A DNA stretch of 19,299 nt. Origin: Methanocalculus sp. Lineage in GTDB: Archaea > Halobacteriota > Methanomicrobia > Methanomicrobiales > Methanocorpusculaceae. The position numbers and the translations under genes are program-made. The stretch covers positions 1-19,299 of the forward strand of contig NZ_JAUSCG010000184.1 of the NCBI RefSeq assembly GCF_030651615.1. Reading direction: 5' to 3'. How positions within the stretch are numbered: position 1 is the first letter of the stretch; each line of letters begins with the position of its first letter. Shown piece by piece: positions 6,231 to 13,418 of this stretch. The notes beneath the pieces were generated by a model. That model saw only the letters and a program-made list of their open reading frames with translations, ran no database searches and had not been told where the DNA came from.

Positions 6231-7100
6231 TCACCCAAAGTATCTCTGATACCGCTCCTGCACCTGCTCCCAATCGGGCAGATTCGTCTGGCATCCGACC
6301 TTCTCGATGACGAAGGAGGAACAGACTGTCCCGATCCGGCAACAATCAGCAAGAGACATCTCTTTCTGGTATGCAGTCAGAAATCCTGCCCGGTATGCGT
6401 CTCCTGCCCCGGTCGGATCAACGAGTGTTACTGGAACTGCGGGAATCTCTGTGAGACTCATATCTTCATAGAGCCTGCTCCCCTCTCCACCTCTTGTAAA
6501 GATCGCAACCGGTACACGTGCAGCAAGCTCCTCCTCGGTAAGGTTAAGGACATCTCCCATGATCTCTGCCTCAAACCTGTTTGCAAAGAGGAGATCAATC
6601 GTATCGAGGAGCTGCTCGAACTGTTCAGCAGTGTATTTGTGGATATCCTGTCCGGGATCAAAGGAAGAGAACCTTGCACGCTCAGCAACCTTCACATTAT
6701 ATGACGGATCGGCTGTTGCCATATGAACAAAGTCAAAGGCGGGTGGATCGGCCTTCGTGAACGCCTCTGAAGCACCCCATTCGAAGAAGGTGATCTGATC
6801 TTCGTTCTCATCCGTGAACATGCACGCCAATGCGGTATGAGCATCCTCTTCGATATAGAAGTACCGGCCAACCCGGTGCTTATCGAGCCATGTATCATAT
6901 TCGGAACCGGCAAAATCACCGCCAACAGCAGATACGAGTGTTGTTTCTCCACCGAGCGTGGCGATCCCTACCGCAATATTCGCTGCCCCGCCTCCGAAGA
7001 AGATCTGATGATCAAGGATCTGTGTTGACGTATTCTTCCCTGGGAGATGTGGAACTTTGAAGATATGATCGGTCGCCGTATGTCCGACGACGTGGATCAT
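6231..7100 (-). CDS. PfkB-family carbohydrate/nucleoside kinase
   Basis: A 289-residue ribokinase-type kinase. The N-terminal substrate-side glycines GGGAANIAVGIATLGG are at 36-51 and the second PfkB signature DPTGAGDAYRAGF at 228-240, with D234 as the catalytic base and the GAGD forming the anion hole. Short methanogen members of this family (MJ0406-like) act as nucleoside kinases phosphorylating inosine, cytidine or guanosine; the substrate here is inferred only by resemblance. The ATG overlaps the TGA of the DUF555 gene, so the two are translationally coupled. Length is normal and no key residue is missing. Confidence 0.88.
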   Translation of the reverse strand: MIHVVGHTATDHIFKVPHLPGKNTSTQILDHQIFFGGGAANIAVGIATLGGETTLVSAVGGDFAGSEYDTWLDKHRVGRYFYIEEDAHTALACMFTDENEDQITFFEWGASEAFTKADPPAFDFVHMATADPSYNVKVAERARFSSFDPGQDIHKYTAEQFEQLLDTIDLLFANRFEAEIMGDVLNLTEEELAARVPVAIFTRGGEGSRLYEDMSLTEIPAVPVTLVDPTGAGDAYRAGFLTAYQKEMSLADCCRIGTVCSSFVIEKVGCQTNLPDWEQVQERYQRYFG

Positions 7101-7435
7101 ACCTCGATCACGTCCAGTACCTGGAGTGGGATCTCTCTGAGTGCCTTTCCGATGGTTGCTTTTGCAATCCGCTCCGCATGTTCGCGGGATTCTGCCTTGA
7201 AGACCTTCATATCAAGTGTCAATCCGACAAGTGCGGTATTTGCAACCATCAGGGCGTTATTGAGCTCCTCTTCACAACCAGGGCACGATGTCGCCCCAAT
7301 CTCAACCTCAACGAACTTTGCCGTTGGATTAAGCCGCTTTCCCGCTTCACTGATCGCAATTCCGATTGCGTCATCGATCGTCCTGACATCCTTAACGATC
7401 CATGCCGATTCAAGTGTTACATGATAATCTGCCAT
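7097..7435 (-). CDS. DUF555 / UPF0212 family protein
   Basis: A 112-residue archaeal conserved protein of unknown function. Recognisable features are the opening MADYHVTLESAWIVKDV, the segment DDAIGIAISEAGKRLNP, a single CPGC knuckle in GATSCPGCEEE, and the closing AKATIGKALREIPLQVLDV. One CxxC pair suggests a metal site shared between subunits, which is inference. ATG 7435 is used because it opens the conserved part and has GGAG nine bases upstream; the longer frame upstream would run into the nitroreductase gene. Confidence 0.85.
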   Translation of the reverse strand: MADYHVTLESAWIVKDVRTIDDAIGIAISEAGKRLNPTAKFVEVEIGATSCPGCEEELNNALMVANTALVGLTLDMKVFKAESREHAERIAKATIGKALREIPLQVLDVIEV

Positions 7436-7451
7436 AATTTCAATCTCCACA

Positions 7452-7979
7452 TTACCAATAGTCTTCATGCAGGTGCTCGTGAGAGGCCATCCTCTCCGGG
7501 GAACCCACCTGTTCTTTTCCCTCACCGATCACAAGAAGTGCAACCGGGCGGGAATGGGGTGGGATTCCGAGAATCCCGCGCACCTCTTCCTCATCAAATG
7601 AACCTACCCAGCAGGTAGCATACCTGCATGCATGGGCGGCGAGCATCATATATGTCCCTGCAATCGTTGCATCCTGCACTGCATAGAGGATTCCCCGCTC
7701 ACCATACCTGGACATCGACCTGACATAGTTTGCACAGATGACAAAGACTGTCCCCGCCTCTCTGATGAACTGCTGGTTAAATGCTGCATCTGCCAGCGAC
7801 TCCAGGAGGTCCTCCTGCCTGCAGACGACAACATCCCATGCCTCCCGGTTCCCTGCTGTTGGGCAGGTGGCGGCTGCTTCGAGGAGAAACCTGATATCAT
7901 CCTGTGATATCTGCTCCCCGGTGTAGCTCCGGACCGAACTGCGGGATTTAAGAAATCCCAGAAACTCAGAGGATTCCAT
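7452..7979 (-). CDS. Nitroreductase family FMN protein
   Basis: A 175-residue protein with the nitroreductase fold. RSSVRSYTGEQISQDDIR at 13-30 is the FMN-phosphate-binding opening, followed by LLEAAATCPTAGNREAW; VQDATIAGTYMMLAAHACRYATCWVGSF is the central helix and flavin pocket, and GIPPHSRPVALLVIGEG the usual C-terminal strand. The family reduces nitro, quinone or flavin substrates with NAD(P)H, and the real substrate in methanogens is unknown. ATG 7979 overlaps the end of the preceding gene by 14 bp. An earlier in-frame ATG would lie inside that gene and add low-complexity residues unlike the family. Confidence 0.9.
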   Translation of the reverse strand: MESSEFLGFLKSRSSVRSYTGEQISQDDIRFLLEAAATCPTAGNREAWDVVVCRQEDLLESLADAAFNQQFIREAGTVFVICANYVRSMSRYGERGILYAVQDATIAGTYMMLAAHACRYATCWVGSFDEEEVRGILGIPPHSRPVALLVIGEGKEQVGSPERMASHEHLHEDYW

Positions 7980-8322
7980 GAGTGTTGAGTACGTCCCATG
8001 CAGCCTGCGCTGCTGTTGTTGCAGCGGAGACCCCTTCACCGGCACGCTCGGTTGCAAGGCCGAACTGGCTGCTGTAGGTCAGGCTTATCATCTCGGAGAG
8101 GGAGTGAGCAACCTTGGTAAACTCAGTATTCCCTGTCGCCGCAGCTGCAACCTGCGCATCTGCACGCACCTCTTCTATGATGGCGATAAGCATTCTGCGT
8201 CCACCTGTTCGCTCTTCCTTTGGATAGTCCGGCAGGCTCATGAGCATCTTTGAGACAGAGATGATACTCGTCTTAAGACGCTCAGCATACTGCCAGGAGA
8301 GAATTGCTGTCCTGACATCCAT
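7966..8322 (-). CDS. Uncharacterised helical protein, first gene of a six-gene run
   Basis: I do not recognise this 118-residue protein. It is predicted largely alpha-helical and alanine-rich towards the end (about 90-110), has no cysteine, no signal peptide and no membrane segment, and carries a basic stretch YPKEERTGGRRM at 33-44. That it is real is supported by a TATA element 26 bp before its ATG, by its 14-bp overlap with the nitroreductase gene, and by the good frame across its whole length. A small four-helix regulator or subunit for its neighbour is possible but unproven. Confidence 0.75.
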   Translation of the reverse strand: MDVRTAILSWQYAERLKTSIISVSKMLMSLPDYPKEERTGGRRMLIAIIEEVRADAQVAAAATGNTEFTKVAHSLSEMISLTYSSQFGLATERAGEGVSAATTAAQAAWDVLNTHGIL

Positions 8323-8344
8323 GTGGATATACAGGCTCCAAAAG

Positions 8345-8354
8345 AATATAAAAA
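8345..8354 (-). promoter_or_regulatory. TATA box for the six-gene run
   Basis: TTTTTATATT on the minus strand is centred about 27 bp before ATG 8322, so the transcript should begin at or within a few bases of the start codon (leaderless). A GGAG at 8336-8339 would then be upstream of the transcript start. Confidence 0.5.
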
Positions 8355-8370
8355 GATAGGTGGTCTTCTA

Positions 8371-8646
8371 TTAGCGCTTTGATTTCTGTTTTGCGCCCAT
8401 CATCGTCTTCTTTGAGCGTCTCATGTGGCGACGGACACGTGGGTCAGCGACCTTCGCGCCTCTCCGTCCACGTCCCTGCTGCTGGGTATTTGCCATCTTC
8501 TGCTCAAGTTTCTTGACGATGGTATGTCTCTTAAATCGCTGGTTCGGCCCTGGTTTCTTAGCTTCACCACTCTTCTGAGGTACAAGTCGAATCTGTCCTT
8601 GATTCCCTTTTACCTGATGCCAGTTTACACTGCCTGTCTTTCCCAT
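8371..8646 (-). CDS. Small, very basic methanogen protein (possibly DUF5350)
   Basis: A 91-residue protein rich in Lys, Arg and Gln: it opens MGKTGSVNWHQVKGNQGQIR and ends in a basic tail with RVRRHMRRSKKTMMGAKQKSK. From memory this resembles a methanogen family named DUF5350, an assignment I cannot verify here. The composition suggests RNA or ribosome binding, which is inference. AAGGAG lies six bases before the ATG, a strong ribosome site. It follows gatE by 48 bp; a TATA-like CTTTATC (8680-8686) in that gap could give it its own promoter. Confidence 0.75.
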   Translation of the reverse strand: MGKTGSVNWHQVKGNQGQIRLVPQKSGEAKKPGPNQRFKRHTIVKKLEQKMANTQQQGRGRRGAKVADPRVRRHMRRSKKTMMGAKQKSKR

Positions 8647-8694
8647 GTGAAACTCCTTATAACTAATGGTTGGCTTTTTGATAAAGATTGCTCT

Positions 8695-10524
8695 TCAGAG
8701 CACCTTCTCGATCGATCGCTTCAGGACATCTGCAACGATCTGCCCGTCAATTCTTCCACGTACTTCCTTCATCACAACTCCCATCACCGGACCAAGAGCA
8801 GCCTTGCCACGCTCGCGGATGAAATCTCCACGCTCCTGTACAACCCGCTCAACAATCTCTTCAAGATCAGTGACAGAGAAGGTCGGACCGACTGATGTGA
8901 CCGCCGCGTCAAGTGCAGCACCTCCTGCGAGGGTACGGAGGATATCCGGCAGCCCCTCTTTTACAACCGTCCCTTCTGCAACGCGGGAGAGGAGATCGAG
9001 GATTGTATCATCTGGTATTCCTGAACAATCAACGCCGTCTCTTGAGAGCTCACGCATCGTCGAGAGGAGTGTCCGTGCCGCAAGTGAGGGCTTGATCCCT
9101 GCCTCAACAGCCCGTTCAAAGAGGGGGAGGCGGTCTGAGTAGGCGATCTGGCGTGCGAGTGCCTCGTCGATACCAAGTTCCTCAGTAAACCGTGCCGCAC
9201 GTTCTGTCAGAAGCTCCGGAAGTGTGATCTCCTCCATCATTTCGGTTGTAATCCCGATCGGGAGGACATCGGTCTCAGGGTACATCCGCGCAGCGCCCGG
9301 GAGCGGACGCATGTACGCAGAACTCCCTTCAGGGAGCATCTTCCGCGTCTCTTCCGGCACACCTTCAAAGGCCATAGTTGCACGTTTGAAGACCTGCCGG
9401 ATGGCACAGATGGCCTGTTCGCGTGTCCCTGAGACGATGACAACACAATCGCCATCTCCGGCAGCAGACCTCTCTCTCAGAGCATGAACTTCCTCTTCGG
9501 TGACGCCATATGCAGGCAGTTCATCAGTATGGAAGATCCCCCCGACTCCGCACTTCTTGGCATAATCTGACATCTCGCTCCCAAGACGCCGTCCCGGCTG
9601 AATTTCTCTCCCGATAATTCCGCCAAACCCTTTCAGAGTGGCAGCGATGATGCAGGGTGACTTTCTGAGAACTTTTGACTTCGTCTCTCTGAAGAGATCC
9701 GTAACATCCAGACCTTCATCCGGCACTTTTGCTCCACGGCTGATCAGCTCATCCCTGATCGCAAGGAGGTTCACCTGCCGCTGAACTTCGCGGGAGACCA
9801 CTTCAGGGATCAGGTCAAGCTCCTGCACCCCTTTGATCTCGATCCTTGCACCTTCCCTGATTGAGATGTTGACATCCTGCCTGATCGTTCCAAGGCCACG
9901 TTTCACCCGTCCGGTTGAACGGAGGATCATTCCGATGTACCCGGCAACCTCTTTCACTTCTTCAGGGGTGTGCATACAGGGGGCGGTCGTGATCTCAACG
10001 AGAGGTATCCCGAGCCGGTCGAGGGAGAAGGTCTCATCGGTCACCCGCTGAGCCGCCTCCTCCTCAAGGCAGAGTGATTCGATCCGGCAGGTATCACCGA
10101 TGATTCCATTCATCGCGATGAGTGCTGTTCGCTGGAACCCGCTCGTGTTTGAACCGTCAATGACCATCTTGCGCATTATATGCACCTGATTGATCGGGGA
10201 CATCGAGAGGAGTTTTGCGATGGTGAGCGCAATTTCAAGCGCCTCCTCGTTCATCGGTGTGGGGGGCTCATCATCGTTTTCGACAAGGCAGGTGGTATCA
10301 TATGCATAATACCGGAAGAGTCGCATCTGCTTCATCTCCTCTTCTGCCGCACGGTCGATCGTCCCCATCTCAGAGACCGTTGCTCTCAGGTACCGCTGTA
10401 TCTCTTTGGATCTCTCGTCAACATTTCTCAACTGCGTCGGACAACGGCAGAAGAGCTTCTCTTTCGTGTCAAGCTGCTGGTGGATCTCGATCCCCGCTTT
10501 CAGCCCGAGTAACTTAAAGTCCAT
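8695..10524 (-). CDS. gatE: Glu-tRNA(Gln) amidotransferase subunit E
   Basis: The 609-residue GatE, of normal length. It activates Glu on tRNA(Gln) with ATP and transfers ammonia delivered by GatD, giving Gln-tRNA(Gln) in the cytoplasm. The N-terminal amidotransferase fold shows GLKAGIEIHQQLDTKEKLFC at 7-26 and later TIRQDVNISIREGARIEIKG. A middle insertion resembling part of archaeal AspRS follows (region of KKCGVGGIFHTDELPAYGV), and the tail ending in GPVMGVVMKEVRGRIDG is the YqeY-like tRNA-binding part. ATG 10524 opens the conserved sequence and has GGAGGT six bases before it; an ATG eight codons upstream lacks this. The start overlaps gatD by 11 bp. Confidence 0.97.
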   Translation of the reverse strand: MDFKLLGLKAGIEIHQQLDTKEKLFCRCPTQLRNVDERSKEIQRYLRATVSEMGTIDRAAEEEMKQMRLFRYYAYDTTCLVENDDEPPTPMNEEALEIALTIAKLLSMSPINQVHIMRKMVIDGSNTSGFQRTALIAMNGIIGDTCRIESLCLEEEAAQRVTDETFSLDRLGIPLVEITTAPCMHTPEEVKEVAGYIGMILRSTGRVKRGLGTIRQDVNISIREGARIEIKGVQELDLIPEVVSREVQRQVNLLAIRDELISRGAKVPDEGLDVTDLFRETKSKVLRKSPCIIAATLKGFGGIIGREIQPGRRLGSEMSDYAKKCGVGGIFHTDELPAYGVTEEEVHALRERSAAGDGDCVVIVSGTREQAICAIRQVFKRATMAFEGVPEETRKMLPEGSSAYMRPLPGAARMYPETDVLPIGITTEMMEEITLPELLTERAARFTEELGIDEALARQIAYSDRLPLFERAVEAGIKPSLAARTLLSTMRELSRDGVDCSGIPDDTILDLLSRVAEGTVVKEGLPDILRTLAGGAALDAAVTSVGPTFSVTDLEEIVERVVQERGDFIRERGKAALGPVMGVVMKEVRGRIDGQIVADVLKRSIEKVL

Positions 10525-11740
10525 AGGCAGACCTCCGTTGGATCTCACCCTTCAGATTCTCCTTCATCATCCTGGAGATCTCCTCCTGGTCATCTGTCTG
10601 ACCAAGCACCCACATCAGCTTCACAAGGGCAGTCTCCGGGAGCATATCTTCACCCTCGATGACACCCGCTGCAAGAAGGTCGCGCCCGGTATCATAGACC
10701 CGGTCGCAGACCCTTCCATGGAGGCATTGTGATGTCATTATGATGGTTGTTCCGTTTGAGATGCACTCTCGTATCCCATCCATCAGCATAGTACTGATAT
10801 GACCAAGCCCTGTTCCGGCGATGACGAGTCCGCGATATGATGAATAGAATTCAAGAATTGCAGGGTCCATTCCCGGATAGAAGGAGAGGAGACCACAACG
10901 CTCCTCCATCCGATCAAAGAGTGCGAGTTCCCGTGAAGATCGCCGGATTGCATCAGCCCCGGTAGAGATCTCCAGTTCCGGGTATGAGATCGTTGCAATC
11001 GGGGATGCCCCGATGCTCTGGAAGGCATCACGTCGTGAAGTGTGCATCTTCCTCACCCGTGTCGCACGGTGAACAGCACAATAATCATCGTTTACGGTGC
11101 CGTGCATACAGACTCCGACCTCCCCGAGATCAGCGGATGCAACAGCTGCACTGCAGAGTGCGTTCATTGCATTGTCACTGCTTGGCCGGTCAGCTGACCG
11201 TTGTGATCCGACAAAAATAACCGGAACAGGTGTATCCAGCATAAAACTAACAGCAGATGCAGAATATGCCATTGTGTCGGTCCCATGAGTGACGATGACA
11301 CCTGCTGCTCCTTCTTCTATCTCATCATGAATGGTGCGAGCTAAATCCACCCACATTGAGGGTTTCATATTCTCAGAGAGGATAGTAAATGGCTGGCGTG
11401 TCCTGAACCTCCCGATGGTGGCGAGACGTGGGATCGCACGGATGATCTCATCTGCATTTGACCTGCTCGTCACCGCACCTGTCCGATAATCGACACTTGA
11501 TGCGATAGTGCCGCCGGTAGATATGATCGCAAGCTCCGGGAGTGCCTGGTTCTGAATCACTGTGGTCTCTGCTATCGGGATCTGTTCACTTTTTTCTATA
11601 TACTCTACCTGTGAAGGCGGAATGCCGATATTGTACCCTGATCCGAGCTTTATGACCGCCATACCGTCACGCTCGGTAATATAGACCCCCTCAATAATCT
11701 CTCCCTTCAGGGAGCATTTTACCAGATCTCCTGTGATCAT
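10514..11740 (-). CDS. gatD: Glu-tRNA(Gln) amidotransferase subunit D
   Basis: A 408-residue archaeal GatD, the asparaginase-like subunit that releases ammonia from glutamine for GatE. An SH3-like N-terminal domain covers about 1-60. The L-asparaginase core follows with STGGTIAS at 74-81, THGTDTM at 151-157 and VRKMHTSRRD at 229-238. T78, T154, D155 and K231 keep exactly the spacing of the catalytic set described for the Methanothermobacter enzyme, so it should be active. The ATG overlaps the argH stop as ATGA. Gene order gatD-gatE with an 11-bp overlap fits the need for equal amounts of the two subunits. Confidence 0.97.
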   Translation of the reverse strand: MITGDLVKCSLKGEIIEGVYITERDGMAVIKLGSGYNIGIPPSQVEYIEKSEQIPIAETTVIQNQALPELAIISTGGTIASSVDYRTGAVTSRSNADEIIRAIPRLATIGRFRTRQPFTILSENMKPSMWVDLARTIHDEIEEGAAGVIVTHGTDTMAYSASAVSFMLDTPVPVIFVGSQRSADRPSSDNAMNALCSAAVASADLGEVGVCMHGTVNDDYCAVHRATRVRKMHTSRRDAFQSIGASPIATISYPELEISTGADAIRRSSRELALFDRMEERCGLLSFYPGMDPAILEFYSSYRGLVIAGTGLGHISTMLMDGIRECISNGTTIIMTSQCLHGRVCDRVYDTGRDLLAAGVIEGEDMLPETALVKLMWVLGQTDDQEEISRMMKENLKGEIQRRSAYGL

Positions 11741-13218
11741 TCGCCAGCCATCCTCCGCATCATCGATACCAGCTCTTCTTCTGCCATTTTTATCGTTCTC
11801 TCTCGCATGATTATCATCTCATTATCATCAGCAAGTACTCTTGATCGCAACCTGATCGCATCACGGATCACCCCTTCTGCCGGACCGCCCGGTACATTTT
11901 TGGCTGCAACCACTTCAGAGGGATCGAGTGCTCTTCGTATCCGTTCTTCTGTAAGCCCCTTTTCCAGAAGGGAGATGCCTGCCATCTCATGCCCCGCCTC
12001 CTCCACCGTTGCAAGGGTGATCTCCCCTGATCTGACTGCCCGGCCGACGATGTTATGGGCTGTCCGAAATGGGAGCCCGTATTCGCGGACGAGTGTATCC
12101 GCAAGCTCTGTTGCCGTTGAAAAACCTTTATCACTCTCTTCAAGCATCCTTTCGCGGTTGAATACTGCTGTCTGTATCATTCCTGAAAGGATCTCAATGC
12201 TTGCGGAAGCATGGGAAATTCCGTTCCACAGATGGGGGGTGAGGGTCTGGAGATCCCGGTTGTAACTCATCGGGAGTCCCTTCACGCAGATGACCGCTGC
12301 CTGAAATGCGCCCGCAACTGTTCCCGCATGACCCCTCATGATCTCGGCACAGTCAGGATTTTTCTTCTGCGGCATAATGGAGCTTGTCGAACAGTACATG
12401 TCATCCAGATCGACAAATCTGACAAACACACTGCTCCAGAGGATCAGCTCCTCGCAGAACCTGCTCACTGCCGTCATCATTATGGTGAGTGCAGACAGAG
12501 TCTCAAGGGCGAAGTCACGGCCGGATACTGCGTCCATTGAGTTGCCTGAAAGTTCGTCAAAGCCAAGTAGTTTCTTTGTCAGGTCACGGTCGATAGGAAA
12601 TCCGGTTGATGCAAATGCAGCAGCGCCGAGCGGGGATCGGTTCACCCTTCTGTATGCGTCAGAGAGCCGTTCTGCATCTCGTGAAAAAGCCTCCTCATAG
12701 GCGAGGAGGTGATGTGCAAGAGTTGTTGGCTGGGCATGCTGGAGATGGGTAAACCCCGGCATCACAGTACCACTATGCTCTTCTGCAAGGTGAATCAGCA
12801 CCCCTCTGAGAGATGATAGTGACGTCAGAATCCGTAGGATATCTTCACGGACCCTGATTCGAAGGCAGGTTGCCACTTCATCGTTTCGTGATCGTGCAAG
12901 GTGGAGGCGTCCTCCTGCCTCTTTGCCCACTTCAGCGATCAGCTCCCCCTCAATCCCTGCATGGATATCCTCAAACCGCTCATCGAAGGCCTCTTTTGGG
13001 ATGCCATCAGTGTACATCCGAAGGAGGGCGGCAGCGAGGAGCTTTGCATGATCATCTCCAATTAACTCCTGCCGGCTCAGCATGGCGAGATGGGCCATGT
13101 CAACGAAGAGATCTGCCGAGGCGATCTTGTGGTCAGCCTCCATTGATGAGAGATAATGGGCTATCTGAGTGCTCCGGTTGCCGGAGAGTCTCCCCTCCCG
13201 TATCTGGTCGTGTCTCAT
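11737..13218 (-). CDS. argH: Argininosuccinate lyase
   Basis: A 493-residue member of the fumarase/aspartase superfamily that splits argininosuccinate into arginine and fumarate, the last step of arginine synthesis. Visible signatures are HLARSRND at 106-113, FTHLQHAQPTT at 156-166, and SSIMPQKKNPDCAEIMRG at 279-296, with the catalytic serine in the SS pair of the flexible loop. Length is close to the family norm. GAGGA lies six bases before ATG 13218. It leads the argH-gatD-gatE group; the link may be shared amino-acid/nitrogen demand, though no functional coupling is shown by the sequence. Confidence 0.96.
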   Translation of the reverse strand: MRHDQIREGRLSGNRSTQIAHYLSSMEADHKIASADLFVDMAHLAMLSRQELIGDDHAKLLAAALLRMYTDGIPKEAFDERFEDIHAGIEGELIAEVGKEAGGRLHLARSRNDEVATCLRIRVREDILRILTSLSSLRGVLIHLAEEHSGTVMPGFTHLQHAQPTTLAHHLLAYEEAFSRDAERLSDAYRRVNRSPLGAAAFASTGFPIDRDLTKKLLGFDELSGNSMDAVSGRDFALETLSALTIMMTAVSRFCEELILWSSVFVRFVDLDDMYCSTSSIMPQKKNPDCAEIMRGHAGTVAGAFQAAVICVKGLPMSYNRDLQTLTPHLWNGISHASASIEILSGMIQTAVFNRERMLEESDKGFSTATELADTLVREYGLPFRTAHNIVGRAVRSGEITLATVEEAGHEMAGISLLEKGLTEERIRRALDPSEVVAAKNVPGGPAEGVIRDAIRLRSRVLADDNEMIIMRERTIKMAEEELVSMMRRMAGE

Positions 13219-13302
13219 CCAATTCCTCTGATAAATGTTGTGTCTTTGAAACTGATTATCTCTTCGTACATCCTCTTCTCAATGAACTGATCCGTCAATG
13301 GA

Positions 13303-13323
13303 CGAAAATAAGAATTTTAATGT
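13303..13323 (-). promoter_or_regulatory. AT-rich candidate promoter for argH
   Basis: The minus strand reads CATTAAAATTCTTATTTTCG, with two overlapping TATA-like elements. A start near 13280-13295 would leave a leader of about 65-75 nt. No single box stands out. Confidence 0.35.
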
Positions 13324-13360
13324 CTTATTGTAGAATTTTTAGTCCAATAAATCACCTAAT

Positions 13361-13382
13361 GATATCATTTATTTCCGATATC
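13361..13382 (+). repeat. Paired GATATC sites upstream of the ABC importer promoter
   Basis: Two GATATC palindromes (13361-13366 and 13377-13382) lie 16 bp apart centre to centre, immediately upstream of the TATA box. A second pair, TCCAATA, occurs at 13343-13349 and 13381-13387. The placement is that of a regulator-binding site controlling the importer; no regulator gene is adjacent. Confidence 0.4.
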
Positions 13383-13387
13383 CAATA

Positions 13388-13397
13388 GGTTATATAG
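13388..13397 (+). promoter_or_regulatory. TATA box of the ABC importer operon
   Basis: GGTTATATAG is centred about 26 bp before ATG 13419, and no Shine-Dalgarno sequence precedes that ATG. Both facts point to a leaderless transcript. Confidence 0.55.
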
Positions 13398-13418
13398 TTG
13401 ACTTAACCACTCCTATAT

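Noticed and set aside
13219..13418. Regulator gene or small RNA between argH and the ABC importer
   Set aside because: The 200-bp gap is AT-rich promoter sequence for both directions; no open frame or stable fold stands out.
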